From Pseudorasbora parva (Eukaryota > Chordata > Actinopteri > Cypriniformes > Gobionidae), in contig NC_090177.1 in the NCBI RefSeq assembly GCF_024679245.1, positions 50,907,978-50,971,977 of the forward strand: DNA of 64,000 nucleotides, read 5' to 3'. Numbering within the stretch: the first letter of the stretch is position 1; the number at the start of each line of letters is the position of its first letter. Below, in pieces: positions 47,558 to 60,184 of this stretch. Made by a program: the position numbers and the translations under genes. The notes under the pieces are model-generated. The model did no database searches. It saw only the letters and a list, made by a program, of their open reading frames with translations, and had not been told where the DNA came from.

Positions 47558-49479
47558 CTGTTCATTTAGAGAGAAAAAAACACATTACTGTATTAGTAAT
47601 TACTGTATTAAGGTTAAAGATTCAAATGTGAATATTCACAACCAATCAAAAGTTTGGGGTCAGTAAAGCCTAGTTCACACTGCCCGATTTTAGCCCCGAT
47701 TTTGACTCGCCGACAGGTTTTGCGAAGTTGCCGACAAATGCCCGAAATCATTGGCAAATCGGTGCTCGTGCAAACGGGTGACAATCACGCAGTGTGAATG
47801 ATCAAAGACGCGAATGATTCGGATCGCATGTCAAACTGCCAAACTGCTGAAATCACGTGACATTGGCGATCTGAATCCTGAATCAATATGCTGATTCATA
47901 ACCGTTCAAAGCTTTGTTTTGATATCGGCCCATCACTATATAAGTCGTTATTTAGTTTTTTTGCACACTAACTCTATTCTGGCCTCTTCATCAATGATTG
48001 TAGAGCCGCTGTAGTGAGATGGGCTTTGTAACGACGTCTTTAGTGCCTTTATGGGTCTTGAGAGAGGAAATGACATTGGTGTCAATGAAGGCCTATCTGA
48101 GCCATCGGATTTCAACACTAATATCTTCATCTGTGTGTGAAGATGAACTGTGGTCTGACGGGTGTCCAACCACATGAGAGTAAGTAATTATTGACAAAAT
48201 ATTCATTTTTGGGTGAACTAACCTTTTGAGCAATTGAAAAAAATGTAAGCTCAACGGCTAACTGTTACATGTATGCCTGTCCTGTCTGTGTTAGTTTAGC
48301 TTGTGTTTCTCCCCAGTTCAGTTAATGAGTCATGTCTATCACCTGTGTCCTGTTAAATACTTCATTTAGCCCTGTGTATTTAGTTCTCAGTTTCCCCTCA
48401 GTGTTTGTCTGTCGTCGTTCATGTATTGTTGTGTGTTTGGATGTTCCTGAGTCTTTTCAATCAAAAGTTTCCTGTTCCAAGTTCTCCTGTGCCCTCAGAG
48501 CTCCCACCCACCCTCCCTCTTCCTCCGTCTCTGTCTACCAGCCCTTCTGCCACGACCACACTGCTGTCCATCATCCCCTCTGCTTCTCCCACATGCAGTG
48601 TGGATTTGCCTCGGGATGTCTGTCCAGCAGTGCCGTCTCGCCCAGAGGATCCCCTGTTGTCACTGCTGGTCTCTTCCCCCTACACTCCACCGAGGCCCAT
48701 CGACACATCAGCTGCGACCTGGCTCCTCCCTCCCTCAGCTTCACCGGACACCCTCGGCCAAATGGCTTATCCGGCCTCCCTCGTCTCTCCGGCTCCACCT
48801 TGGTCAGTCGTCGTCCTTCCTCCACGTTCGGCTTTGTCTGGCTCCTCCTTCCCCTCTGCTCTGCCTTTGTCCTCGGTCACAATGGCTCAGCTTCTGTCCT
48901 GTGGTTGTCCGGCTCCACCTCGGATGCTCGTCGCCGTTGCTCCGCCTCGGCCTCCTGGGCCTCTGGTCTCGTGTAGGCTCTCGTCCTCTTTCATAGACAG
49001 CTCTTTTCTTCTTGCTGTGTCAATTTGTTTAAGTTTTTAATATTTTTCCAGTCAAGTAATAATCTGCAGAAAAAATAAATTAATCTTGTTGCTTCTCTCG
49101 CATGAAGTGAATCTCAGTTTCACTGAACCACAGCATGTGATTGGCTGTTCACTGCTGATGTCACATCACTGATCCACAGCATGTGATCTGTTCAATACTG
49201 ATTTCACAGCTAAACTCCTAAACTCAGGATCAAAGCCTGAATTGACAGAGAAAGCTGATGATTAGCATCATCTTACCAACAAAGCCGGAATAGTTTGGTT
49301 TGGTTTTGTCAACTTGAAACTAATCATCTAACCCTGAGTTTGTTAAACTACCATCATGGTTCAGGCCCCTGGAGTAAGTTCAGACAACTCAGAGTATGTT
49401 CCCGGTTAACACCCAAGACATTCTCAACAGAGTGACGAATCAACGATTCGACAGACACTAAAGCTGTGTCCCAAAGTGA
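47558..49479. other. Dispersed teleost repeats and low-complexity sequence
   Basis: About 47665-47800 starts with AGCCTAGTTCACACTGCC, like a MITE end. About 47940-48235 ends with TTCATTTTTGGGTGAACTAACC, a very common cyprinid repeat tail. 48330-49040 is C/T-rich and gives long Pro/Ser/Leu frames in all three plus frames at once, so none is called as a gene. 49060-49480 is repeat-like, with no coding evidence. Confidence 0.5.
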
Positions 49480-49717
49480 AGTGCATGCACTTCTGAAGGC
49501 CACATTTGTAGTGCGATTACGTCACAGCGACACTACGAAGGCTGTTCCAATGAGAAGGCTGCACCTCTGAAGGCCACATTTGAAGTGCGATTGCATCACA
49601 GCGGCACTACGAAGGCTGTCCCAATGAGAAGGCTGCACCTCTGAAGGCCGCATTTGAAGTGCGATTACATCATAGCGGCACTACGAAGGCTGTTCCAATG
49701 TGAAGGCTGCACCTATG
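49480..49717. repeat. 74-bp minisatellite, left part (about 3 units)
   Basis: Same unit as at 57230-58600 (GAAGGCTGCACCTCTGAAGG, then CCACATTTGAAGTGCGATT, then ACGTCACAGCGGCACTAC). It is cut by the LINE that starts at about 49718. Confidence 0.9.
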
Positions 49718-50565
49718 AAGTTCATTGGCAACATTGCCACAAGCTATGATCGCTTCCTTTTGATGGGCGACTTCAGTATTCCTGTCTGCTGTCATTCAAA
49801 CTCCCTGTCGCAGGAGTTTCTTGACTTAATAGATACTTTCAACCTACTGCAGTGGGTCAAAAACTCTACCCACACTCAGGGCCACACATTGGACCTTGTG
49901 TTATCTTATGGGATTGATGTCACTGATATTGTCATCTCTGATTTTCCTCTCTCTGATCACAAGCCTATTTTATTCCCACTGTCTCTTCTGGAGCTTTCTC
50001 AACCTACTATTGATCCTGTTATGTCGCAGTTCTATTCTCCTCAGTTTAACACAAACTTCGACTTGTGCTTTACTGAGCTATGCTCTCACTGGAACTTGGA
50101 CCAACCTTTATCTGACCTGGATGCAGATCAGCATCTTAGCCTTTTAAATTCTGCCTGGCTTAAAGTAGAAAATGCGACTGCTCCTCTTAAGCCTCACAAA
50201 CCCAAACCAAAGTCAGATATGTGGCAAAATTCTGACACTCGTCTCCAAAGACAAATATGTAGAAAGGCCGAATGCAAATGGAAACGGGACAGGCAAAGTG
50301 TCTCCTTCCACATGTTCAAAGTCTCACTTACAGCATACCAGATCATGGCTAAATCAGCTAAAGTCGCATACTTCTCAAACTTAATTGAATCCAATCACTC
50401 TAACCCTAAGGTCTTGTTTTCTGTCATTCATTCTGTTTTAAACCCATCTGCTAAATTGTCTGTTGCCTCAGATGCTCTATGTGAAGACTTCCAGAGATTT
50501 TTTATTAACAAAATCACTACATTAAGGACCAGTATCTGTCCTAAATTAACTCTCCCCCCTATTAT
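49718..50565 (+). pseudogene. Outer LINE: endonuclease C-terminus and linker
   Basis: The open frame has GDFSIP, HTLDLVLSYGIDVTDIVI and SDH (the catalytic SDH of APE-type endonucleases). A charged linker follows (LQRQICRKAECKWKRDRQ, AKSAKVAYFSNLIESN, DALCEDFQRFFINKITTL). The ORF runs on past 50565 into unrelated inner-LINE sequence to 51358, which is a fusion artefact of the insertion. It is truncated at its 5' end. Confidence 0.85.
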
Positions 50566-50833
50566 TCACTTCCTGCTTTGCTACTGTTCGGACGCTCTTG
50601 CTTACTGCTCCGCGCTTTGCTCTATCGCCTCTATATTTTATCTCATAATTTTAACTTCAGCAAATCAACACAGTTCTCTAACAACAAAGCTTGACTTCAA
50701 CGATAAAACTAGAAACTCTGTTGACTGGATTACTACAAAAAAGTGGAACATTTCATCTGACCAGCCTCTCGCTGCCATCAGCTTACATTCCGGAAGGGAA
50801 AACACAGCTGCCTACTATCGAAAGGATAAGAAA

Positions 50834-52396
50834 ATGCCTCTTCTAGCTAAGGAATCTTTTTGCTGCACAAACTGCCACAGACTTTCACAACGGATTGCAG
50901 TTCTTGAAACAAAGTTATTTGCGGAACCACCAAACCGGACGAATCACACAGCAGAGCTTCATCACGAACGCCCTCTGCACACAGCTGGTGAGTCCCATAA
51001 ATTTAGTGCTACTCAACAGATAGAGAAAAAAGAAACTGATCGACACACTAATCGATGGCACAAACAGGGGGCAAGACCCAAACGCACTCGAGACATCAGA
51101 TTGTCACGAGCTTCATATATTGCTGCCGTTGCATGCTCTACCCCAGACACAAGGATTGCAAACACTAGTTTCCGACCACCATCGATACATCTCGAAAACA
51201 GATTTGAAGTATTAATGAATGTGGGTGAGGAATCCCCAAACGTGATGAATATGATCGAACACAGATTGCATCCGCAGCTAACACTAATGCTAACAGGCGC
51301 TCAAGGTCGAGCAGACAGCGGCCCTCAGCTCAGAGAGCAGCCGAGCCAAGGACTCTGATAGTGGGTGACTCTACAGTCAGAAACAGCAGCAGAGATACAA
51401 CTACATGCTGCCTTCCACAAGCAACCATTTCTGATGTAAACAAGGAAATTGAGAACATTCTGATGAAACATAAGACTGCAAATCAACTAATCATTCATGT
51501 GGGGAAGAACGATAATCAGAGAGAGCAGTCAGAACTCATGAAGTCGGACTTCAATGAACTTTTTGAAACACTTAGAAAACTGAAAGTTCAGCCGTTCATC
51601 AGTGGACCACTGCCAGCAAGAGGAACAAATAGATTCTCACGGTTGCTTGGGCTTAATACATGGCTGCAAACAACCTGTAACATGAATGGAGTGAACTTCA
51701 TTGATAACTTCAATCTCTTCTGGAGTCAGAGATAACTGTTTACATCAAATGGCCTCCATCCAAACAAACTTGGTGCAAGAGTGCTAAAGGACAATATTTA
51801 TTTTTCCCTTCATCATCCTTCAGCTGTGTGTTTTAACCCACTCAACCTGATACAGAGTATGGACAACCACAGGACTTCATTTCAGCTCCTGAATGGACAC
51901 TCGGCTGACACATCCCACAAGGACAATGAGAACTCCACACAGCCACAACAATTGCTCATGGACACTCCCAGCTGAGCCCTGCCCACAGAGCTCACCACAG
52001 ACAGACTGTGAAGGATTAGAACTGCTCCAAGATTCAGCACCCAAAGATGACTTTCTTGAAAATGGACAGCAAAGCCAGGACAACACACTTCAACTTCAGA
52101 TAACACCAGAGCAACAGCCCCTCTCACCGGACATGTCATTCCTCTCTTCAGCATCCCCGCATCTGGGCTTCTCAGAGAAAATGGAGGAACTGATTTTTGT
52201 TGGAACTAGACTATCACACTCAATTGCAGCGAGCCCCCAGATATCAACCAAAAAGTGTCGAGCCCCACAACCACCAAAGCCTGTGGGCCCAGCTCCCCCT
52301 CCTCCTGTGAGATTTCTTCGGTCACAACGCCAGGGCCCACTCCCTCCTCCATCTTTTGTGGGTGAACCAAAAACATCTGATTCCAGCTCTCAGTGA
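50834..52396 (+). pseudogene. Inner LINE ORF1 with SGNH-esterase-like domain, broken
   Basis: From about 50834: MPLLAKESFCCTNCHRLSQR (a CxxC motif and coiled-coil-like start). A basic Ser/Thr-rich region follows, then in another frame TLIVGDSTVRNSSRD, LIIHVGKNDN, FISGPLPARG and NGLHPNKLGARVL. GDS, the xGxND-like block and the H of GLHPN are SGNH-hydrolase blocks, as known for CR1-like ORF1 proteins. Breaks: a frameshift near 51270, an in-frame TAA at 51733-51735, and a further shift near 51.97 kb into a Pro/Gln-rich tail (RAPQPPKPVGPAPPPPV) that ends at 52396. The usual Asn of the GxND block is retained but preceded by Lys. Confidence 0.75.
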
Positions 52397-55375
52397 TGTG
52401 TTTTATCAAATGTTTACAAAACAAGTGGGAACCCAGTGTGCCTGCCTCTTTCTCTATCTCTGTTCTGTTACGTGAAAGAAAGTCTAAGGCCTTGTCAGGC
52501 CGTTTAACAAACCAATATAATCTGCTGCCTGTTACCTGTCAAACTGAGACTAATGTGGGTGAAAAAATTAATACTGTTAAGTTAGCACTTTTAAACATCT
52601 GTTCACTTAAGAACAAATCATTCCTAGTCAGCGACTTAATAACCACAAACAACCTTGATTTTTTGCTTCTAAATGAAACGTGGTTTGAAGAAAACTGTAG
52701 TGCAACAGTCCTCAATGAAACAGCACCTCCTAACTTTACTTTTATGAGTGTTTGCAGAGCAGTTAGGAGAGGTGGGGGTGTTGCTGCTCTTTTTAAAGAT
52801 GTCTTTCAATGTAAGCAAGTATCATTTGGTGAATATTTGTCTCTAGAATATCTGGGTATTGTGTTAAAAGGTTCTCCACGCATCCTGCTTATCATTGTTT
52901 ACAGGCCTCCAAAGTACTCTCCAGCCTTTATTGGGGACTTTACAGAACTGTTATCAATAATTTCCTCAGAGTTTGACTGTTTTGCTATTGCTGGGGATTT
53001 TAACATTCACATAGATAATATTGAATCCAGTAAAACAAAAGAGCTCATGACTGTTCTTAACACTTTTGATTTGACACAGCATGTAAATGGACCCACACAC
53101 AATCGTGGACACACTCTAGATTTACTCATCAGTAAGGGTCTAAACATTTCATCGATTGTTATTAAGGATGTGGCACTGTCTGATCATTTCTGTATTTTCT
53201 TTGACATATCAATCTCTCCTGCCATTGAAGCTAGATCTGTCTCTGTCAAAAAGAGATGCTTAAATGAGAACACTAATGTGCTGTTTATGAAGGCTTTAAC
53301 TCTAACACCAAGCATATCTGCAGACTCTGTTGATTTTCTCCTTGACTCCTTTAACTCAAAAGTTAAGAGTGTAATGGATGATATTGCCCCTCTGAAAGTC
53401 AGGAAAAAGAGTGGCAAACAAAAGGCACCATGGAGAAATTCAACAGCAGTTCAAATAATGAAAAGACAATGCAGAAAATCTGAACGAAAGTGGCGGAAGA
53501 CAAAACTTGTAGTCCATTATAACATCTATAAAGACAGCCTTCATGCTTTCAATGTTGCACTAGGCAAAGCTAGACAGACCTTCTTCTCAAATATTATAAA
53601 CAAACACATAAACAACACGCGCACTCTTTTTGCTACTGTAGACAGACTAACAAATCCCCCGAGTCACATTCCCAGAGAAATGCTCTCAGAGAGCAAATGC
53701 AGCGAGTTTGCTTCCTTCTTCTCCGAGAAAATCAAAAATATCAGAAAGGCGATCAACACATCCTCTAGTTGCTCTGGGGTCAGTCAGATCAGACCAAACC
53801 CTCGGAAAATTACTGTCTGATTTCGAAACAATTGACGGTAAAATTTTAGAAGACACAGTGCAGCATCTTAAAACATCAACCTGTGCCCTTGACGCACTCC
53901 CCACTTCTTTCTTCAAAAGTGTGTTTAACTGTTTAGAAGCAGATCTCCTAGAAGTGGTGAACTCCTCACTTCTCTACGGGACTTTTCCAACCGCCCTTAA
54001 AACTGCAATAGTTAAGCCTCTTCTGAAAAAGGGAAATCTGGATAACTCCATACTGAGCAACTACAGACCAATCTCAAATCTCCCCTTCATTGGCAAAATC
54101 ATTGAAAAAGTTTTTTTCAATCAACTAAACAAATTATTAAACTCAAACGGATTCTTTGACAATTTTCAATCTGGTTTCCGACCGCATCACAGCACAGAGA
54201 CAGCGCTCATAAAGATTATAAATGATATTCGCTTAAATACTTATACAGGCAAAACATCAATTCTGGTTCTACTCGATCTCAGTGCTGCATTCGACACTGT
54301 TGACCACAACATACTTCTAGACAGGCTGGAAAACTGGGTCGGGCTTTCTGGGATGGTCCTCAGATGGTTCAGATCATACTTAGAAGGAAGAGGTTATTAT
54401 GTGAGTATAGGAGACCATAAGTCTGAGTGGACGTCCATGACATGCGGAGCCCAACAAGGGTCAATTCTAGCACCTCTCCTGTTTAACCTGTATATGCTGC
54501 GACTGAGCCAAATAATGAAAAAGAACAATATTGCTTACCACAGCTATGCTGATGACACCCAGCTCTACTTAGCACTGTCACCTAATGACTACAGCCCCAT
54601 TGACTCGCTGTGCAAATGCATTGATGAAGTTAACAACTGGATGTGCCAAAACTATCTTCAGTTAAACAAAGACAAAACTGAAATCACTACATTTGGAAAC
54701 AAAGATGAAATTCTCAAGGTGAACGCATATCTTGAGGCTAAAGGTCTAATGACAAAAAATCAAGTCAGGAATCTTGGTGTAATTTTGGAGTCAGACCTGA
54801 GTTTCAGTAGTCATGTCAAAGCAATAACTAAATCAGCATACTATAATCTGAAAAATATTGCAAGGATTAGATGTTTTGTCTCCAGGCAAGACTTAGAGAA
54901 ACTGGTTCATGCTTTCATCACCAGTAGGGTGGACTATTGTAATGGCCTTCTCACCGGCCTTCCCATAAAGACCATTAGACAGCTGCAGCTCATACAGAAC
55001 GCTGCTGCCAGGATTGTGAGCAGAACCAGAAAATATGACCAGATCACACCAGTCCTCAGGTCTTTACACTGGCTTCCAGTTACATCTAGGATCCATTTTA
55101 AAGTACTATTACTTGTTTATAAATCTCTCAATGACCTAGGACCTCAATACATCGCAGATATGCTGATTAAATACAAACCCAACAGATCACTCAGATCAGC
55201 AGGATCAAGTCAGTTAGAAATACCAAGAGTTCACTCAAAGCAAGGAGAGTCTGCTTTTAGCTATTATGCCAGCCGCAGCTGAACCAGCTTCCTGAACAGA
55301 TCAGATGTGCTCCAACAGTAGCCACATTCAAATCCAGACTCAAAACACATCTGTTCAGCTGTGCATTTACTGAAT
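52393..55375 (+). pseudogene. Inner LINE ORF2: APE endonuclease and reverse transcriptase
   Basis: The first frame (52393-53820) has the endonuclease: LALLNICSLKNKSFLVSDLI, LLLNETWFEE, RRGGGVAALFKD, IIVYRPPK, AGDFNIHID, HTLDLLIS, ALSDHF. A frameshift near 53730-53820 moves to the second frame (to 55282) with RT: SNYRPISNLPFIGKIIEK, FQSGFRPHHSTETALI, LLDLSAAFDTVDHNILL, CGAQQGSILAPLLFNLYM, SYADDTQLYLALS. The C-terminal part has FITSRVDYCNGLLTGLP and LHWLPVTSRIHFKVLLL. A last shift near 55270 leaves the end (QLPEQIR...FKSRLKTHLFSC) in another frame up to about 55375. The ORF2 start at 52393 overlaps the ORF1 stop. Confidence 0.9.
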
Positions 55376-55637
55376 GAGCTCTGAGCCACTGTACGTCCGA
55401 CTGATCGCACCTTATCTATGCATCATTTTTTAAATAATTTTTTATGACTGTTTTAGTTTACCTGTCCTTTTCTTTGGTTATCATCATTTTATTATTTTTA
55501 ATCCTCTTTACATTGTATTCTTTTTCTTATGCATTTTTTAGCCCTATTTTAATTCCTTTCTATGTAAAGCACTTTTTCAATTGCCATTGTGTATGAAATG
55601 TGCTATATAAATAAACTTGCCTTGCCTTGCCTATTAT

Positions 55638-57031
55638 GCTGTGTACCTCCTGTGTTTGGGATGCTTTTGTTCCCATTAACCTCCAGACACTGAAGGATGT
55701 GAGCTCCAAGCTCAAACCATCGTTCTGCCCAAATGATATCATTTCAGCCGAGATTTTTAAATTAATCACCAACACGGTGGGTCCAGGTATGGCTACGATC
55801 CCTCCTTTGCTCAAGAAGCCTTCACTGGATCCTTCTGTTTAAAAAACTACCGGCCGATCTCTGTCCTACATTTCATCTCCAGGTTATTGGAGAAAATCGT
55901 GTTGGATCAGCTCCAACACTTTTTGTCCAATAACTCTATATATGAGGTCTTTCAATCTGGGTTTAGGACTGCCTACAGCACTGAGTCCGCTCTCCTGCGA
56001 GTGCTAAATTACATTTATTTCTCCACTGACTGTGGAGACACTGTGGTTCTAGTTCTCCTAGATCTGTCGGCGGATTTTGACACCGTTGACCACCCTACAC
56101 TGTTAGCTAGACTGGAGACGTGGGTGGGCATAAAAGGCTCTGTCCTGTCATGGGTTCAGTCTTACCTTACTGACAGAAAGTTTTTAGTAAAAATGGGAAA
56201 CTTCTCCAGCTCCATGGCACCCCTGAGATGTGGTCTTCCACAGGGTTCTATTTTGGCTCCCTCTCTATTTTCTCTCTACATGCTACCGCTGGGCACAATT
56301 TTTAGGAAACACAGTATATCTTTCCACTTTTATGCAGACGACACCCAAATGTACATTCCAATCAAGCGCAATAATCCTACCCCTTAATGATGATAAGACC
56401 GAGGTCATTGTTTTCAGCCCAAGTGAAAGGTCCCAGTACACATGCCCAGACTTAGGGAGTCTATCTCCTTTTAAATCTACAGGAGTGCGGAACTTAGTTG
56501 TTCTTGTTGACCAGACTTTAAAGTTTGATAAACACATCTCATCTGTAGTCTCATCTGGTTTCTATCAACTTCGCTTACTTTCTAAAATCAAAGGCTTTCT
56601 CACTCCTATAACTCTGGAAATGGCGGTTCACGCTTTCATGGCTGGATTATTGCAACTCACTATATTGCGGTATATCAGTTTCTCAAATGTCCCGTCTTCA
56701 AATAGTCCAAAATGCGGCGGCCAGACTTATCCATAATTGTCGCAAATATGATCATATCTCTCCCATCCTCAGATCTTTACATTGGTTACCAGTCCAGCAG
56801 AGAATAGATTTCAAAATTCTTCATCCGTACATTCCATCCAGAAGTCTCAGATCCCACGACCAGGCGCTGCTGGTATTCCTTCGTGTCAGACTTAAGCATA
56901 GAGGGGAGCGTGCTTTTGCGGTGGCAGGGCCTCGTCTGTGGAACACCATGCCTCTTGAGATCAGAACTGCTCCCAATCTCTTTGTTATTAAGTCTCTGGT
57001 CAAAACATATCTATTCTCGTTAGCATATTGA
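55638..57031 (+). pseudogene. Outer LINE: reverse transcriptase and C-terminus
   Basis: Fragments in several frames: CTSCVWDAFVPINLQTLKD (55640s), LLEKIVLDQLQHFLSNNSIY and VFQSGFRTAYSTESALL, VLLDLSADFDTVDHPTLL, CGLPQGSILAPSLFSLYM, FYADDTQMYIPI (to 56387). A shift with loss of about 40 residues follows, then NDDKTEVIVFSPSERSQY and KSTGVRNLVVLVDQTLKFD. The C-terminal LQIVQNAAARLIHNCRKYD and SLHWLPVQQRIDFKIL end at 57031. Confidence 0.88.
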
Positions 57032-57229
57032 TTAATTATCTTAGACTGTTCTTATAATTTTAAATTTGCTTCTTGATTCTATTCTTAATCTTAGCTTAGT
57101 TGTTCTCTATGTTCTTATGTATGTTTTGCTGCTTTTATCTTTATATGCTTGCTCTGTAAAGCACTTTGGTCTGTCTTGCGGCTGTTTAAATGTGCTATAT
57201 AAATAAATGAACTTGAACTTGAACTTGAT

Positions 57230-58610
57230 TTGAAGTGCTATTACGTCCCAGCGGTGCGACGAAGGCTGTCCCAATGTGAAGGCTGCACCTATGAAGGCCA
57301 CATTTGAAGTGCGATTACGTCACAGCGGCACTACGAAGGCTGTCCCAAAGTGAAGGCTGCTCCTCTGAAGGCCACATTTGAAGTGCGATTACATCACAGC
57401 GGCACTATGAAGGCTGTCCCAATGTGAAGGCTGCACCTCTGAAGGCCACATTTGAAGTGTGATTACGTCACAGCGGCACTACGAAGGCTGTCCCAATGTG
57501 AAGGCTGCACCTCTGAAGGCCACATTTGAAGTGCGATTACGTCACAGCGGCACTACGAAGGCTGTCCCAATGTGAAGGCTGCACCTCTGAAGGCCACATT
57601 TGAAGTGCGATTACGTCACAGCGGCACTACGAAGGCTGTCCCAATGTGAAGGCTGCACCTCTGAAGGCCACATTTGAAGTGCGATTACGTCACAGCGGCA
57701 CTACGAAGGCTGTCCCAATGTGAAGGCTGCACCTCTGAAGGCCACATTTGAAGTGCGATTATGTCACAGCGGCACTACGAAGGCTGTCCCAATGTGAAGG
57801 CTGCTCCTCTGAAGGCCACATTTTAAGTGTGATTACGTCACAGCGGTGCGACGAAGGCTGTCCCAATGTGAAGGCTGTACCTCTGAAGGCCACATTTGAA
57901 GTGCGATTAAGTCACAGCGGCACTACGAAGGCTGTCCCAATGTGAAGGCTGCTCCTCTGAAGGCCACATTTGAAGTGTGATTACGTCACAGCGGTGCGAC
58001 GAAGGCTGTCCCAATGTGAAGGCTGCACCTCTGAAGGCCGCATTTGAAGTGCGATTGCGTCAGAGCGGCACTACAAAGGCTGTCCCAATGTGAAGGCTGC
58101 ACCTCTGAAGGCCACATTTGAAGTGCGATTACGTCATAGCGGCACTACAAAGGCTGTCCCAATGTGAAGGCTGCACCTCTGAAGGCCACATTTGAAGTGC
58201 GATTGCGTCAGAGCGGCACTACGAAGGCTGTCCCAATGTGAAGACTGCACCTCTGAAGGCCGCATTTGAAGTGCGATTACGTCACAGCAGCACTACGAAG
58301 GCTGTCCCAATGTAAAGGCTGCTCCTCTGAAGGCCACATTTGAAGTGCGATTACGTCACAGCAGCACTACGAAGGCTGTCCCAATGTGAAGGCTGCACCT
58401 CTGAAGGCCGCATTTGAAGTGCGATTGCGTCAGAGCGGCACTACAAAGGCTGTCCCAATGTGAAGGCTGCACCTCTGAAGGCCACATTTGAAGTGCGATT
58501 ACGTCACAGCAGCACTACGAAGGCTGTCCCAATGTGAAGGCTGCACCTCTGAAGGCCGCATTTGAAGTGCGATTGCGTCACAGCGGTGCGACGAAGGCTG
58601 CTGCAATTCA
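57230..58610. repeat. 74-bp minisatellite, right part (about 18 units)
   Basis: The unit has TGAAGGCTGCACCTCTGAAGG, CCACATTTGAAGTGCGATT and ACGTCACAGCGGCACTACG, AAGGCTGTCCCAATG. 74 is not a multiple of 3, so it is non-coding. Most units hold TTACGTCA, a CRE/bZIP-like octamer; variants have TTGCGTCA. The array ends near 58610. Confidence 0.95.
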
Positions 58611-60184
58611 TGAGTGACTTCAAAAAGCGCCCTTCGGTTCTCAGGCAAAGGAAGGGTACAGCAGATGGAACCTTCCCACAACTTCGCAGCCTTCCCTATC
58701 CCAGAATTCATAGCTGGTGGTCCGCATTCCCGCGACATTTGATCAGATTTCCCAGTTAAAGACGGTAGCGGTCGGTAACTCAAGTGTAGCCTTGATACTA
58801 TTGAACACAACAGCGCAAGCGCTTGAAGTAAATAAAACGTTTAGTGCATTCGCACAGTTCCCAGTTCCCTGCCCTGAGCAACCAAGATAAACTTTAATTT
58901 CCCAATTTTTAAATGCTATTTATTTCTCAACCATTCTCTCAAGAGGAATCAGTCTATTATCACCCGTTTCGCTGTTTCTTTCTTTTTTTCATACACTTTC
59001 TTTAAATAGCCTTCAAAATATAAACTGCACGGGGCTGTTTTTTTGTCCCGCTATTCCGCACCGCACCATTCCGCTCGCGCGTAAAATTCACTCCGTGCTC
59101 ACCCGCTATACATTATTTTATTCCCGACCCGACTGATCCAGCTAAATGTAGATTTTGTTTCCAGAATCTATCTTTTAAATTTCCCTTACAGAAAGAGAGA
59201 CACTTGGGATAGGAATTGTCCGTGCAATCATTTATTTTTCTTATAGCCTACTGTCAACACCGTAGCTAAAACAAATATCACAAAAAAATAGGCAAAATCA
59301 AATGTGACATCTGTCACTCAGAATTATAAGAAAAAATGCAAATAAACGAAAACTGCTGACTTAAATGCTAAAATAAAGTTTTTTTTTGAATGAATGAATG
59401 AGTGAATGAGTGAATAAGTGAATGAATGAATGTTCACTGACGACGGTCACCGAAAGATCGATCCTCCAAAGGCTGAATGCGTGGCCGAGACAGAAATATT
59501 TAAATGGCTATGCTATATTATTAGCTTATTATTATTTTTTATGCAAGTTATTTGTAAATTAAACAAAGAAGCTGCTGTCTATTGTTCATTTTCGTTAACT
59601 TCAAACATAGGCTAAATTAAAGAGAAGGTGTTGTTCTGTAGCCTATATTGTTTATTTCTGTAATGCACGTTATCATTTGTAGCTACATTAAACACATTTA
59701 TATGTTTATAAATATATTTTCTTGTCATGTAATTTAAAATGTGTAAATGAAAAAAATAAATTGGTCTATACATTAGCCTACCTAAAGTAGGCTTTTTACA
59801 ACTATAGCCTATTTATAGACCAATAATATAAATTAAGTTTAACATCAGAAACAACAGAAATGTTAACTATCAGCCAAACCAGAAGAAAACACTTTTCTAG
59901 ACTTTCATTGCGCTGAGCGGGAGAAGCTGGAGCTGGACCGGGATGGTTATCTCAATTTTTTAATCGTGAATAAATGATGATCAAACCATTAGTAGATAAT
60001 GAATATATAATTTATTGATGCATCATTACATTTTTAAGCTGGTCTGTTAAAACCCACAAAATGCATTTATGCTAAAGCTATTTTCTAAAGAATGATAAAT
60101 TACTAGTTGTCAAATTAATCAACATTTTAGAATGACTTAAAGTCAGGGGATTGCTGTGCATTAAGTTAAATCCTTTCACTCAGT
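58611..60184. other. No gene seen; short TGAA microsatellite
   Basis: AT-rich sequence with a TGAA/TGAG tetranucleotide run at about 59389-59431. Short frames have no recognisable domain. Confidence 0.55.

Larger units (their letters stand above)
50566..55629 (+). mobile_element. Inner, near full-length CR1/L2-type LINE (5064 bp)
   Basis: It is flanked by the duplication CCTATTAT (50558-50565 and 55630-55637). It has a 5' leader, ORF1, ORF2 with endonuclease and RT, and a 3' tail GTGCTATATAAATAAACTTG ending in CCTTG pentamer repeats. Frameshifts and stops in both ORFs make it inactive. Confidence 0.9.
49718..57229 (+). mobile_element. 5'-truncated CR1/L2-type LINE (outer), split by another LINE
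   Basis: The outer element begins inside the apurinic endonuclease domain (FLLMGDFSIPV, HTQGHTLDLVLS, PLSDHKPIL), breaks at 50565 and resumes at 55638 with RT. The 3' end is GTGCTATATAAATAAATG followed by GAACTT hexamer repeats. Joining across the inner LINE restores one reading direction. Both outer ends lie in the 74-bp minisatellite. Confidence 0.88.

Noticed and set aside
47948..48175. 75-codon minus-strand ORF
   Set aside because: It falls in a dispersed teleost repeat ending in GGGTGAACTAACC, with no similarity to the neighbouring exon modules.
48332..49040. 214- and 211-codon Pro/Ser-rich ORFs
   Set aside because: Open in three overlapping plus frames because of C/T-rich, stop-poor composition. 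No domain, no splice or start context; looks repeat-derived.
57748..58810. ORFs in the 74-bp minisatellite
   Set aside because: The unit is not a multiple of 3, so frames rotate and close. No protein pattern.
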